Below, in pieces: positions 10,447-22,599 of a stretch of 64,000 nt of DNA. Numbering within the stretch: position 1 is the first letter of the stretch; each line of letters begins with the position of its first letter. The translations under genes and the position numbers were made by a program. Under the pieces are notes generated by a model that was given only the letters and a program-made list of their open reading frames with translations, was not told where the DNA came from and did not search any database. The DNA comes from Tenodera sinensis (Eukaryota; Arthropoda; Insecta; Mantodea; Mantidae), in the NCBI GenBank assembly GCA_030765045.1, contig CM060974.1, forward strand, positions 47,534,839 through 47,598,838, in the 5' to 3' direction.

Positions 10447-10769
10447 TTATTATTTATTTCTGCCAACAAACTTACTGTTGGTGTTTTTAAACACACAAGC
10501 CGTGTGTGGGCAATGTTTGAGAGGTAGAACTGGAACTTAAAAATTCAATGCCACAGCTGGGATTTGAACCACAGACCTTCCACTTACCAGGCGGGTGCTC
10601 TAACCATTGAGCTACTGTGACAATCTGCCAGAATAGCATTGAATTCTCAAACCAGTTCGTATTTCTCCTGGTAAACCACAAAGGCAGTCTCACATCTGAG
10701 ACAATTACCCCAATGGTGACTTACTAGTAAGTACTTTATGTCCCGGGATTAAATAACCTTCAGATGGTA
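10447..10769 (-). mobile_element. tRNA-containing SINE, full-length minus-strand copy
   Basis: Read on the minus strand it runs from tcccgggacataaagtactt through the leader, tRNA-like core and body to the 3' part (aaacaccaacagtaagtttg, then a TAAATAATAATTACC tail). It faces the plus-strand copy at 10288-10446, so 10288-10440 and 10512-10675 form a long inverted repeat. Its start abuts the tail of the next minus-strand copy. Confidence 0.8.
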
Positions 10770-10936
10770 ATTATTATTTATTTATGCTAACAAACTTACT
10801 GTTGGTGTTTGTAAACACACAAGCCGTATGTGGGCAATGTTTGAGAGGTAGAACTGGAACTTAAAAATTCAATGCCACACCTGGGATTTGAACCACAGAC
10901 CTTCCGCATTGAATTTTTAAGTTCCAGTTCTACCTC
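10770..10936 (-). mobile_element. tRNA-containing SINE, 5'-truncated minus-strand copy
   Basis: It has the 3' half of the same SINE, abutting the start of the 10447-10769 copy tail-to-head. Truncation occurs inside the B-box region (ttccg at 10903). A short plus-oriented piece of the body (gcattgaatttttaag...tctacctctc) follows directly, forming a small hairpin. Confidence 0.7.
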
Positions 10937-10939
10937 TCA

Positions 10940-12280
10940 TGAATAAAGGTCTTTGCAACATTTATGTAGAGAAAGTTGCCAAAGTTGATAGAGGTTTTGA
11001 GAACTTCACCAAAGGGGCAAGAATGCAGAAAAGGAGAAAGGAGAGGCAGAGAAGTCCAGGATGATGAAAGTTATGCCCCAAGAAAATAGTAAGGGTGAAA
11101 ATTTAAGGTTAGAGCATATGAAAAATTTTGTTTTTTTCCTCATAACTTATATTTTTCTGTTCATTGTTGCACTTATTTAAATAACTAACACAGCTTTGAC
11201 ATTTTCAGGATATCTCTGCAGATATATATTAATTATAACCATGCAATATTTTCATGGAATTATGTAAATTAAAGTATTCACATGGTTTTTTAACTTAAAA
11301 ACTAGGACTTAAAACAAGCTAAATTCCTACAAAAATGAAGGTATTTCAAAGACATTGCATAAATAATATTGCAATTCTATGCACAGTAATTGCTTGAAAT
11401 GTCATTATCATCACTGAAACAGCTAACCAGAAAAGCTCACCTATGTGAACTGGTAAACTAAATATTTTTTTAAATGAATTGCAAATAAAAAAATATTTAC
11501 CACAAAATTAATGAATGCATGAAATATATTTTGTAATTGGACTAAAGGAGAAGGTACTAGCATATACTAGCAACAAAGTCATATATCTGTGATAATTAGA
11601 AACACATTTATGAGCATTTGTTATGATCAATATTTTAGCTGGTTTTCATGGGTCATAATTGCCTTAGTTTGAAGTTTTTGTTCAGAAATGTCAGTCAAAA
11701 ATTAATCTGCAGGAATTTAATATCATAACTTCGTCCATGTGTTTCTGCAAAAGAGGTTATTGCTCTGGGGTTGTTTGTTTTGTGGAAATGCTTTCCTACA
11801 TGCCAGCCTTGAGCTCCTATACCTGCTCCCACATCCCCTTGTTTAAAACACATGCAGCTTTGTCACTTGAGCTTTCTGCTGTGCAGTGTGTTGCAAATCA
11901 ATGCCACTACGTCTCTTAGTAAATCGCATGTCCAGTTGAAGACCAACTTTTGTTGAAAAAGCTGCCATCATTTGAGAAGTTGAAAAGGGTTTGAAGAAAA
12001 TATCTGAAATTGTCAAAGAATACAGGATACCACCGAACAATTTAACTTATCTGAAGAATAAGGAGCATATTTTAAGTAGTGACTTGAGTGGAAATGGAAA
12101 GAGTTGAAAAAGAGACAACCCAAAAATCCTAATGGATGTTTGTACCTGTATTGCTAGAATGTCAATTTTAGACATAACTTCTGTAATCCAAATGTTTGGA
12201 TATTTAAAATTTTTTTTCTTGTCACTTGAGCTTCCAATTATCCAAGTTTTACTGTATTTTTCTCCTTCACCTGATTGCCC
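10940..12280. other. No recognised feature
   Basis: About 1.3 kb of AT-rich sequence. No frame resembles a known protein and no terminal repeats are visible. Confidence 0.3.
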
Positions 12281-12550
12281 TCCTATTATGTAGGACTTAC
12301 ACCCCTAAGACTTATAAGCCAGTGCCTAAGGTCAGATGCCTGTTGGGGAGCAGACAAACCTATGGAGTGACAGAGTGAAGACCTGGAAGCAGGTAGTCAG
12401 CCCAGCACCAGGTATGATACTGAGGAAGAGGATGATATGACATGCAGGGAAAATGTACAAAGGGAAAGGTGATGATGGAGCAACTGATGGAATGAGTGGC
12501 AAGGGAAACTAGGAGAGCGGTCTAACTGCTCAGCCACGGCACCACCACCC
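12280..12550 (-). mobile_element. Probable SINE relic with tRNA-like head
   Basis: The minus strand starts near 12547 with gtgccgtggctgagcagt, similar to the head of the SINE at 18242 (A box, type TGGCTGAGCAG). The rest is less AT-rich than its surroundings but does not match the other SINE bodies here. No target-site duplication was found. Confidence 0.4.
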
Positions 12551-12559
12551 CACTCTATT

Positions 12560-13817
12560 TTACTGGATAAAATATTTCAGTTATACGATAAAAATGACAG
12601 GCTAAAAGCAGGTTAGTGAATGTGTAGTGTTTGTCAGATGATGTAGTTAAATGTTTGAAAGTTATGGTGATGATATTGAAAATTATAACATAGTTAAGTA
12701 AAGTTATGTTGAAAGTAAAATAAAGTTGTTCTCTGCTACTGTAGCTTCTATCTCTCAATCAGCTATGCTTTCCATGAACTTTGAAAAGAAAAATTAAATT
12801 AATCATACATGAAATCAAATTGAGTCGCTGGAAGAATACAGACAATTCTGTTATAAAGTTAAACATTTCTCCTTTTACCCCTTTGGACTGCAAGGCCTGA
12901 GAAATAATAAAAACTTGGCCTTGTTTGTAGTGAAGTACAAAAAAATAGGCTGATGTAAAAATCAGGGTATAACTGTACATTAGCATGTAAATATTGCCTA
13001 TTTTTGTGAAAATGTCTTGTTAGTGTGTGAGCTGCCAGAAAAGCATGACTCATCAGAGCAGCAATTATCAAAATCACTTGTAACACACACCGCATCCTTC
13101 TTTTGAGGCAATATTTCTATGTAAGCCCTCTGAAATAGTTTAATACAAAATTATAGAGGTGGCAGAAAGGCCTCCTAAACTTAAAAATGGTAATTATAGC
13201 TAGTAAAGTGTAGATTCAATTGTCTCTTTCCTTGGCTTGGGTAGGCGTCACATTGAAAAAGACAAAGTCTGCATAAATTTAATAATTTGTTTGTGTAAAG
13301 CATGATTTTAGATGAACATTTTTGGTGGTGAAAGAACGCAAAATAACGACACATAGAACAAGTGTATAATCAGTGAAGCAGCATGAAAAAGAAAGAAGAG
13401 TATGAACCTATAAAAATATATAGTCTGTGTTTGTGGAAGTGTGAACCCTGTAGCATGATGCAAAAGGACACCAAGCCATGAAACTGTGTAATTTGTGTGC
13501 TTATATATTGAAATAAAAACAAACATTTAACGTGGATCTATAGAATAATCATTTTAATTAATTGTTGACGCATACTGCACCCTAGATATGAATAGCACAT
13601 TAAAAGAGTTATTCAGGTTCGCCGCTGATCTATCGCGGCTAAAACAAATTACGCCATCCCTTACCACACTGTAGATGGTACCCCGCTCCATTCATAAACG
13701 GTACACCTTGTAACACTCAGAATATATTATTAAGTACGAGTATCCAAAGAATGGACGTTGTCCCATTTACAGTTCAGTTATCACAACTGCATATTTGCTT
13801 TAAAGGAAATGGAATGA
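12560..13817. other. No recognised gene
   Basis: AT-rich. A short, less AT-rich block at about 13615-13720 (gttcgccgctgatctatcgcggc) may be a decayed SINE or TE end but could not be assigned. Confidence 0.3.
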
Positions 13818-13819
13818 TA

Positions 13820-14314
13820 TACAGGGTGAGTCAGGATAACAGAATAATTTCAAGACATAATTCAGGGGTCATAATGGAGTATTTTCGTATCATGAATGTA
13901 TGTCCATAAACATCTTATCGAGCTAGAGGCCATGAAAGTTTCTGAAACCCTGATTGGATGAAATTTCACCAAATAAGTGGCTATGCATTTTTACTACACG
14001 CCATTAGAGTTTTGAAATAAGAGTAGCTATGTGTGCATCTTTAATTTTTTAACAATGCAACAATACCAAACTCTGTAAATCTTGATTTAATTATATGGCG
14101 CTAAATAAAACGTAAGCGATACTGCAAGCCGAAGGCAAAACAAGGATCTGTGTGTCAGAATTTCTTCTAATCCCATGGAGTGCTTGGAAATAGTTATGCC
14201 CTCTAACTTGACAACAAGATGTTTACAGACATACATTCCCCATAAGAAAATATTCAAATACAACCCCTGAATCATGCCTTAAAATTATTCAGTGTTATTC
14301 TGATTCATCCTGTA
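13820..14314. mobile_element. MITE with about 50-bp terminal inverted repeats and TA target duplication
   Basis: The left end TACAGGGTGAGTCAGG...ttcaggggt (13820-13870) matches the inverted right end acccctgaat...attcatcctgta (14265-14314). A TA dinucleotide flanks each side. Length is 495 bp with no transposase. TA duplication and TACAGGG ends fit Tc1/mariner/IS630-type non-autonomous elements. Confidence 0.82.
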
Positions 14315-14319
14315 TAGAA

Positions 14320-15065
14320 CGTATTCAGATACAACTGGATTGTGGACATAATTATTGTTCTAGAAACTTATTTGCTAATGTTATGTTATCTTTATTAATA
14401 ATACTAGGGGAGAGAGAGAAAGAGATCCAACACCACCGAGATGAGTTTGATTACTATCATGTTGGAATAACCCTAAGAGGTATTTTATTTCATAAATTAT
14501 TGAAAAACTATGATAAATTTACAAAGCCTGTGTACTAGAATAGAAACAGACTGGCACCATAAAACATATTTGGCAAGAAAACTGTGGTTGTCTGTTGAGA
14601 TCGTGGTAGAATAGAAAATAGTTGTTTTTATTCCACAGAAAATGCATGTACAATAAGACAAATGAGGTAACATTTCATTCTAAGACTATTATATAGAGGT
14701 GCCATCTGAAGATAAGACACAAAACAATGGAGAATACAATCTTCTTAAAACAGGAGAGTATAGAGGTGGAAGTATTGTAACAACTCTCAGGTAAATAGGT
14801 ATATTTTGTTTTGTATGTATGTTGTACCAAGTTTGTTAGCAGGGTATGTTATATAATTTTAAAAGGAGAGAGAATTATGTCCATGTAACATTTGAAACCA
14901 ATGAACTCATATTTTATGGTTGATAGTTGCAAACTGTCTTTTCCAAAAAGGTTGGTTAACCTGGTAATCTGGGAATGTGAAATCTTCATATTCACCAGCT
15001 TTACCTCTATTCTTTCATACAGAGAGAGCCACAAAACTTATGAACTGGCTGCAGCAGTATTTTTC
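14320..15065. other. No recognised feature
   Basis: AT-rich sequence. A short open frame (14892-15293) overlaps the inverted repeat described next and has no recognisable domain. Confidence 0.3.
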
Positions 15066-15069
15066 CTGT

Positions 15070-15860
15070 CTGCATCTTTGGCGCTCGTCTGCCACTATCA
15101 TAGAAAGGTGCAAATGAAACCATACAGCATTTTTAAACCTGCTTTTAAAGGCTTTACTTACCAACTTTATGAAAGGAGACTGTTATTGAGAAGCCCAGTA
15201 TTGTTCATGAAGTACCCCTTTATGGCAAAAAAATTGGTGTATGATATGCTATTAGCAGGAAAGAGTTATAGAGTCAGTTTTTCTGTTTTTTGAGTCAACA
15301 GCTTGTACAAATGTAGTGCAATTTTGCTCCCCCTTTTATTTGTTTGGAGAATTAACAAACAGGGAGAATTATCTTCCTTTCATAGAAGTTTGAAAACAGT
15401 GTTGTAAGTGCTGTTTAGTGTTATTAATTGACTCACCTTTTAAATTAAAGGGAGGATGATGTTGCTTTTTTTTAACAACACTGCAATAGTTTGAGAATAA
15501 TTGAAAGTATTTCAGGATAGAATTATTACTAGAAATTTGTGGCCCCTACATAACCCCCTGTGATTTATATTTCTGGGATAATTTAAAACAAAGGTACAAG
15601 ACAAACCCACAAATCCTGAAAGAATTGAAGCAAAATTTCCACTAGGAAATTGCCAGCATTTCTCAACACAAACTATGGTGAGTGATGAATAGTTTACTAA
15701 AGAGGTGCCAAAAACGTAAGGACAATGGTGGCCAGTTTCAGCATTTCCTTTCATAAAATTGGTAAGTAAAGCCTTTAAAAGTACTTCTAAAAATGTATGG
15801 TTTCATCTGCAGCTTTCTGTGATAGCTTTCTGCGGCAGATAGAAAGAGCGCTGGGGACAT
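15070..15860. repeat. Inverted repeat arms (15070-15176 and 15745-15860) around a non-repetitive centre
   Basis: The left arm (gatgaaaccata-like, then aaaggctttacttaccaa and tttatgaaagg) recurs inverted in the right arm at roughly 80 percent identity. The two sequences inward of the arms differ. This may be two inverted fragments of one transposon or a fold-back element. A 75-bp piece at 15371-15445 matches the arm of the palindrome at 3821-4241. Confidence 0.6.
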
Positions 15861-15869
15861 GGTACAGGC

Positions 15870-16980
15870 AAAACATCTTGCAGTCGGTTCAGAATTCTTT
15901 GACTCTTGGTAGATGTTAAGGGTTTCGGTATAATGTGTAAACTATGTAGCTTTTGTGTTATTAAATGACTGCGTGAGTAAAGACAAGATGCAAAGGTTTA
16001 AAAATCTCTTACTGTGGTTGTGTAAAACTTGTTCAAACATTCCTGATGATTGTTCCATTGCAACATTTCCATTACACGGAAGGCTGCCATGGGGCACATT
16101 AGGAAATCGTGACCTGCCATGGGAATGGAGATATGGAAGGGGTTTGGCACTGAAGCCAGGCTTATTGTACCTATACCCCCAAGGGGTCGCCCCTAGGAGG
16201 AAGGATTAGGTGAGAGGAGACACCAGGCAGTCAGATCCAGACTAACGGCACATATATTGATAGGTCCCTGGTTTCCCAAGTTTGATAATACCTCCAAGTC
16301 TTTAGGTCTTTAGGACCCAACACAGGGAGCCTAGACATGGGTTCCAGCAGCCCCAGATACCACCCCCTTTTCCACCTGGATCCCACGAACGAGGGATGGA
16401 AAATGCTCCTGTGCCCATGTCATTCCTGCCAAACTGCACCTAATGCCGTTGCTAACAATTGCAACTCTGAAAGAACCAATGGGATGAATGATGAATGAAA
16501 TGGTTAATTAAACAAACTGGAAAGACAGGAAATTTGGGGCTGTAATTATCCTTCCCAGCATTTGCATGGCAACTTGGGAAAACCTGAAAAACCCATGGTT
16601 CAGGAAGGTCAGCCACAAGTATCAAACCTATGACTTCATGTAACCGCTCACATGTAACTGCTTGCTTGACCTGCCAATGTTTTACATTGTTTTGTATGAA
16701 TATCAGTGGGTTTTTCATTAGCTTCACTTTCATCCCTTACACACAAAACTGCTGATTGGCCAATTGGTTTACAAATTAATGCACTTGAATCCCATATACA
16801 CAAATTTGCGTCATTTAGGACACAGAAAAGGTTACTCTGTTAGTTTCTTTTCAACCACTTGTGTAGAGATATGAACTGTTGGATGAAACTTAGGACAGGC
16901 CAGATCTTCCATGGTATCTACCACATTTGTAATATTAGTTTTTATTCCTCCCAAAAAATGTTAAACACATAATCCATCTG
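15870..16980. other. No gene; less AT-rich island and SINE-like B-box motif
   Basis: Bases 16060-16440 are less AT-rich than their surroundings, with several short purine- or C-rich runs, but no coding frame or repeat partner is seen. Around 16560-16690 a minus-strand tRNA-like B box (aggtttgatac) and a gaaaacctgaaaaaccc motif suggest a decayed SINE. Confidence 0.35.
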
Positions 16981-16984
16981 GATA

Positions 16985-17195
16985 AAATACTAGACTGTCT
17001 TCATGGTGGAGTGGTCAGCTGGCTTCTCAGTTTAGAGGTCTTGGGTTTGATTCGTAACTGGAGCGGGAGAATTTTTGTTTCATTATAACCGTTGTTACCT
17101 ACCGCAGTCTGGAAGTATGAGCATATGCCTCTTGTAATGCAACTGAACAATGATAATGATAATGATGATAATGATAATAATTATAATAACAATAG
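16985..17195 (+). mobile_element. tRNA-derived SINE relic ending in an (AATGAT)n tract
   Basis: The head reads tggtggagtggtcagctggc (A-box-like) and gggtttgattcg (B-box-like). A body follows and a short microsatellite tail (aatgataatgatgataatg) ends at about 17195. This is a different family from the SINEs at 10.3 and 18.2 kb. Confidence 0.55.
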
Positions 17196-17379
17196 GAAAC
17201 AAAAATGCCTACAGTCAACAAATTAGTATTTTGTACCATCTTTGTCTAAAGTCAAAGGGATACGACCAGATTATTACAAGTTTATACTACTGCACTTTTA
17301 CCACTTTGCAAGTTTATAAATGAACTGCCCATATATTTCCAATATCTTCATACCCATCTAAAACTTTCTGAAACAAAAC

Positions 17380-18060
17380 TGAAGGTACTTTTAGAAAAAG
17401 GTGTCTGTCTCCGTATGTGAACAGCACAACTAAAAAACAAAAAGTTAAAAACCACAGTTGGTAATTCAGTTTAATATCTTGACAGAGATTTTTAAGAACA
17501 TTACTCCACCCTAAACTACCCTTTACATGGAACATTTTTTGAAATTTTGATTTTCTCAAAAATGGCTCCAACAATTTTGATTAAAATGCTATTAGTTTGA
17601 GATTGGCAAATGAAATGTATGTTTGGATTTTTCTTGCTATAGCTCCTGTAGTTATGTTTACTCTTGATGAGTTTTGCATAGCTAGTAGACCATAAGAGAG
17701 AGACCAAGTCTTACTATACAAAAGTGTAGATCTTGTTAAAACACAATTTATGTTCAAATGCATCTTTTTGTGGGTTGAACTATTGCGGAAATATTTGTTT
17801 TTGTGTGGCTTCTGCAATACTTCCACTTTTTTCAAATGGAACGTCATTCACTTTATCTCTTGGCCATGTAAAGAGAACATAATTACAAAATTTTAAAAGA
17901 TTTGACTATTGCTCAAAGTCTACTGTATTCCCATATTCCCTTGCACCTACAAAAAAATTACCAATAAGGTAATTTCTGTAAATGTTTCTCAACTAACGTG
18001 AAGATAGAGGAAGAATAGAACAAGAGTAGAGAAAGTCATGTGAGTGCAACACATCCAGTT
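17380..18060 (-). repeat. Unclassified dispersed repeat, minus-strand copy
   Basis: Read on the minus strand it begins ctggatgtgttgcactc, then catgactttctctactc, and follows the same order of blocks as the copies at 26662, 31099 and 31813 (ccttgcac...gaatatgg; ccgtaagagatag-like block; aaaatcaaaatttc; agggtagtttaggg). The far end is eroded near 17380. No protein is encoded. Confidence 0.7.
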
Positions 18061-18241
18061 TTTAATTTTAATACTTTCTTCCTCTAATTTGGGCATAACT
18101 TTTTCGGACTTTGATTTTCCATTAGTATACATAATGACCTAACTGCCTGCCTGTCTTTCATTCTTTCTCAATGAATGTGTTTCAGGTTACTCTAATGTAT
18201 ACGAAGTGAAGAACTGAGCAAGTCTGCTTTCAGTGTATCAG

Positions 18242-18483
18242 GCGGCGCCGTGACCGAGCGGTTAGCACGCTCGCCTACCACCTAGGCGGCCCGGGTTCGA
18301 TCCCAGGGACCCGCATGTGGTATTCGTGGTGGACGAAGCGGCGTCAGGGCGGGTTTTCTCCGGGTGCTCCGGTTTCCCCCGCCATCTCATTCCACCGGTG
18401 CTCCATCTTCATTCCATGTATCATCAGTGTCACCGCCTGCGGTGCCGTAGTAGTAAAAGCGGGCATCAAACACTACAACAACA
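18242..18483 (+). mobile_element. tRNA-derived SINE (family S1), intact copy
   Basis: The 242-bp copy is flanked by the 14-bp direct repeat tttcagtgtatcag (18228-18241 and 18484-18497). The head is tRNA-like with A box TGACCGAGCGG and B box GGGTTCGATCC. The body contains ggttttctccgggtgctccg, then a conserved block ending aaaagcgggcatcaaac and a tail of actacaacaaca. It is much less AT-rich than its surroundings. The open frames across it are incidental. Confidence 0.92.
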
Positions 18484-18938
18484 TTTCAGTGTATCAGAAC
18501 CATACATTCCTTAGAGCGTGGGTCACTATACAGAGCAGATTTACAGCATGTACTTAAACATTTGCAACGACACTTAGCATATAAGATTTCAAGGTTTTAT
18601 GGCAATGATTATTAATTAAGGCTTCACTATTGGGTTAAATTCACTGGACTCTTGGTAGGAGACATAGATAGCACTAAAAATTTTAGGTTGAGGTGCGAAA
18701 GCTGTTGAGCTCTATGCTATCAGTGCAACCCAAAAGCACAATAAGCATAAAAAGCGTAACAGAGCTTTTGACGTGTGGTTGCTACCCAGAACATGATTTT
18801 GGGGATCTAAGATTTAGGAATAAATAAGTTATAAAAGCACAATAGAGCATAATTTTAAAAAATAAAGCATAAAAGTACAATATGTAATTTAAAGTACAAT
18901 TCTTAGATTTTAAACTGACAGTTAATTTCCGACATATA

Positions 18939-19052
18939 GATTCAATGCAAAAATTAAACACTGTTTCTCTCAACAATTCCAACAATAAATTTGTGGATTC
19001 AATGCATAAATTAAGCATTGTTTCCCTCAACAATTTCAACAATAAACTTGTG
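18939..19052. repeat. 57-bp tandem duplication
   Basis: Two adjacent 57-bp copies (18939-18995 and 18996-19052), each starting gattcaatgc and ending with aataaa-ttgtg, differ at several positions. They lie in the 5' part of the hAT element upstream of the transposase. Confidence 0.8.
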
Positions 19053-19123
19053 TGTGAAGTTTAACGGTTTTATGGTCAGTATACAATCTGAATCAGAGCA
19101 GTTTATATCTGTTGAACATCAGC

Positions 19124-21001
19124 ATGCCAAAAACTGCTGTAAATGCAATTCAAAGGGTTCGTGAGTTTCCCACAGATGATTTTGTAGCAGATAAGGGGAA
19201 ACTATTGTGTGCCTTATGTTCAGAGAGCATTAATTTTGAAGAGACGTGCATTGTACAAAAGTGTGGAAAGTTTTAAACACAGATCTCGGAAACAAAGTTA
19301 TGGACATGTTCAACCTCAGGCAGTCCTAGCAGCATATGTACTAGTATTATACCTCAAGCATGGCAGCGTATGGAAAATTCAAAGGATAATATGACAGAAA
19401 TGGTCAAAGCATTCACATCTGTTGGTATTCCATTTCATGTCTTCCGAACAGTTTCGTCAGTAGATAGCAACAGCTACAAATATGAAACTGGCTCCCAGTA
19501 AAACCACTATGAGAAGATATCTTGTCAAGTGTGCTGAAGAAGAACTTCAGGAAACCAAGTCAAAATGTGAGGCAAAATCTGTTTATCTAGTGGTTGATGA
19601 AATGACTGATATAAAGAATCGTAAGGTGGTGAATATTCTTGTTGCTCCATTGGGTGTTTTGGGCCAGAAACCCCCCGGTCTTGTAAAAACCAAAATTGTA
19701 CAACATTGCTATGCTGATGTAATAGTAAATTTAATACTTGACACACTAGATCTTATTTGTGTTCACAGTTCTAATTTTATTGCCCTTATTTCGGACAGTG
19801 CAACGTATATGCTTTCTGCTGGCACGCAATTGGCTGGAGTTGCACCTAAGCTTTTACATTTTACCTGTTGGCACATGTGTTGCATCTTTGTGCTGAAGAG
19901 ATTAGATTTGAGCTCAAAATTACTGATGAATTCATTGCAGCTGTTAAGACAGCTTTAGTAAAAACTCCAGCCAGAAGAGAGATTACTGAAATGCTTAAAA
20001 GAATCAGAAACACTTGATCTACCTCCAGTTCCTGTAATCACTCATTGGGGCACATGGTTGAAAGCAGGAAAATATCACAGCATCAATTTCAATGCAGTTA
20101 CACGTTGGATTGATCTGGAAGATGGTGAAAATAGTGCTGCTGTAACAAATTTAAAAGGACTAGTTGAAAATAAAACCCTTTAACTTCAACTCAGAACTAT
20201 ATCTGAAATTTGTGATCTTATTTGTAAACAAATTCAGGTCTTGGAATCAAACTATACTGATACAACAAAGACCTGGCTTAGTCTGTCGTCAGTTCTGCAC
20301 ATGCTTCAAAGTTCTGGTGTATCATGTAAAAAGCTTGAGATGTATATGAATGGACACCATCCTGCAAAAAGCTTTTGGAAGGAAGTTCCGGAATTTGGAT
20401 TCAACATTAGCCGTTCCTGAGCAGATTTATTCCATCTTCACTTCAGGTGAACGGAAACGCTTCTCTAACACTGAGGTTCCATTGCAAGAAATATCAACAT
20501 ATGCAGCAATGGTAAAAGAAGAAAATTTGTAGTCTTCTATTACTTTATCCTTCTGGCGGAAACATTCCACTAAGATGCTTACAGTAAGTAAGCTAGCAGT
20601 GAAGACAATAATGGTATTCCCATCATCTGTTTTAGTTGAGAGAAGCTTTTCTAAGCTTAGTTGGATTTTAAATTCTAAACGGTCATGTCTCACAGAAGAA
20701 AATCTTGAATCTCACCTGAAACTTGCAATGTTGTAGTGTTTAACGCCCGCTTTTACTACTACGGCACCGCAGGCGGTGACACTGATGATACATGAAGATG
20801 GTGGGGGAAACCGGAGTACCCGGAGAAAACCTGCCCCGATGCCGCTTCGTCCACCACGAATACCACATGCGGGTCCCTGGGATCGAACCCGGGCCGTCTA
20901 GGTGGTAGGCGAGCGCGCTAACCGCTCGGCCACGGCGCCGTCAAACTTGCAATTAATCAACCTCAAGAATGTGGTACAGAGACTGGGAGTGACACAGATG
21001 A
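19124..21001 (+). pseudogene. hAT transposase pseudogene (BED-finger, CGGBP1-like group)
   Basis: From the ATG at 19124 the N-terminus carries a BED-like finger (CALCSESINFE...). The core reads VYLVVDEMTDIKNRKVVNIL and FIALISDSATYM, which match the usual hAT catalytic blocks. A C-terminal dimerisation block (SSVLVERSFSKL) lies at about 20620-20670. Stops and frameshifts break it at about 19275, 19500, 19960, 20180 and 20530, so it is inactive. The SINE at 20730-20942 sits between the dimerisation block and the end. A full-length transposase of this group is about 550-600 residues, so little has been deleted. Confidence 0.82.
20730..20942 (-). mobile_element. tRNA-derived SINE (family S1) nested in hAT
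   Basis: The minus-strand copy is flanked by the 11-bp direct repeat aaacttgcaat (20719-20729 and 20943-20953). Its B box, A box and tail match the 18242 copy. It lacks about 25 bp of the body (the block with accggtgctccatc). It post-dates the hAT insertion. Confidence 0.92.
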
Positions 21002-21204
21002 CTAGATTTTCATTCTTTAGCTTTGTTCTCTTATTGTAGTGTGTTCTTGTATAACCTTATGTGAGAAACTTGCTTTACTGTCTTGAAAAAGAAATCATTT
21101 AAGTTACTGAACTTTGTATTTGTATGAAAGACATACATTATAAAAAATAAAGCAGTATAAAGCATAATTATAAAAAAAAAGGCATAATGTGGGTTGCTCT
21201 AGTT

Positions 21205-21880
21205 ATCATGCAAAGTTTTATTTCTTATATCTTTATTTATGTGCAGCGGTATAGGTCTCCCTACTCATATTATTTATTATTTAGTCACAATTTAATGTTA
21301 AAATGTCATGTAAAACAGTTTCTAAGAGGGATTTGGCATTTAACATTAACATTAAACAATAAATTGCAAAATTCATGCAAATTGAAATAAAAAGAATTAC
21401 AGCATTGTTCACACAATGTCTGTAGAACAGGAAGTGAAATAATAAACCATTTATATCTATTCTTCAAGAAGCTAGATGGCTCGAAATGTTCCAAACATTT
21501 ATCACAAATTAAATTTTTTCAGCAAAACGGTTCTTTATTGGCAATAATTGTATTGCACATATTTGTTGCACTCATCATTAAAGCCCCAATGCTTAGTACC
21601 ACATGTGTGTAGAAGTGTTGGTTATGCCATGAGTGTTTGCCCAGAATGAGAGGCAAGCCATCAGCACTGAACGAAACAGCCCCATGCACACAGTAAGGTG
21701 ACTAAGAATTGTGGCTTTACTCATCATGTGGAGTCCTTAGTTAATATGTGGCTGAAGCGGTACCTTCACCTGGTGTAATCCTAAAATGGAGAATAATAAA
21801 ATATGTTTCTAAGCACCTTTTGTACAGTTTGACAGAACATACAGTCATGATCACACATGTTATAATAAAACACACTGTAT
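21205..21880. other. No recognised feature
   Basis: AT-rich sequence. A small direct repeat (taacattaacattaaac) is at about 21342-21358. Nothing else is supported. Confidence 0.3.
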
Positions 21881-22589
21881 AGGGACCCGGTAAAGCATAT
21901 GACAATGTTAAAATTCAAGCTTTCAAGGAACAGTTTCTCAGAAACTATTGTATCTACTCCATTTTTACAGCACATTATATGGACTTTTGTATGCACATTG
22001 ACATGAGGGTTTTTGGTAGAATAATTATTTGAAAAGTAAATAATTTTTTTGCAGTAGTTAATTTTTTCATTGAAAATATCATACTAATCACTTCAAAATT
22101 TCAAAACTATAGATAATTTTTTTAAAATGGCCCCGTTAAAATGTATATCATTTATATAAACATAATGCCTGAAAAGTATTATCTTTCTATGTATAACAGT
22201 TTCTGAGAAAATGTTCCTTATGTATAAACAAATGTAGTTTTGAGATATTGCACTTCAAAGTTAGAAGTAACCTTTTCAATACATTCCAGCACCATAAGAG
22301 GGATAGGTTAGGTTTCCATGAAAATCAGTATGGCCATTTCAAAGATTTCCCTCCTAAAAACACTGGGAACTTTAAATATACTAATTCCATTCAGAGCGAA
22401 AATGGATGTCAATAAATTGACCAACCACGTCAACTAAAAGCAGCCGTTTGGTAAATACTCTATAAAAATCCTTATAATAGTGATATCAAGATAGAAATTG
22501 AAGCATTTTACTCAAAAAATTCTCTGGTATTTTTACATACAAAAAACAAAAAATGTATTTTTACTCGTATTTGCCTTACCAGGTCCCCT
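21881..22589. mobile_element. TIR element without coding capacity (possible MITE, about 710 bp)
   Basis: The left end AGGGACCCGGTAAAGCA matches the inverted right end AGGGGACCTGGTAAGGCA. The interior is AT-rich, without a transposase. No target-site duplication is clear, so the superfamily is undetermined. Confidence 0.6.
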
Positions 22590-22599
22590 TAAAGCCCTA

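Larger units (their letters stand above)
18721..21201 (+). mobile_element. hAT-type DNA transposon, decayed, with nested SINE
   Basis: The ends read CAGTGCAACCCA on the left (18721) and, inverted, agagcaaccca on the right (about 21190-21201), plausible hAT termini. The interior carries a decayed transposase (19124-21001). An S1 SINE is inserted near the end of the transposase. The 8-bp target duplication is not clear, so exact ends are tentative. Confidence 0.65.

Noticed and set aside
14892..15293. 133-residue open frame
   Set aside because: No domain or coding signature is visible, it overlaps an inverted repeat, and no splice sites support an exon.
18315..18557. Two overlapping open frames of 65-80 residues
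   Set aside because: They lie inside the S1 SINE, which is stop-poor because it is less AT-rich than its surroundings.
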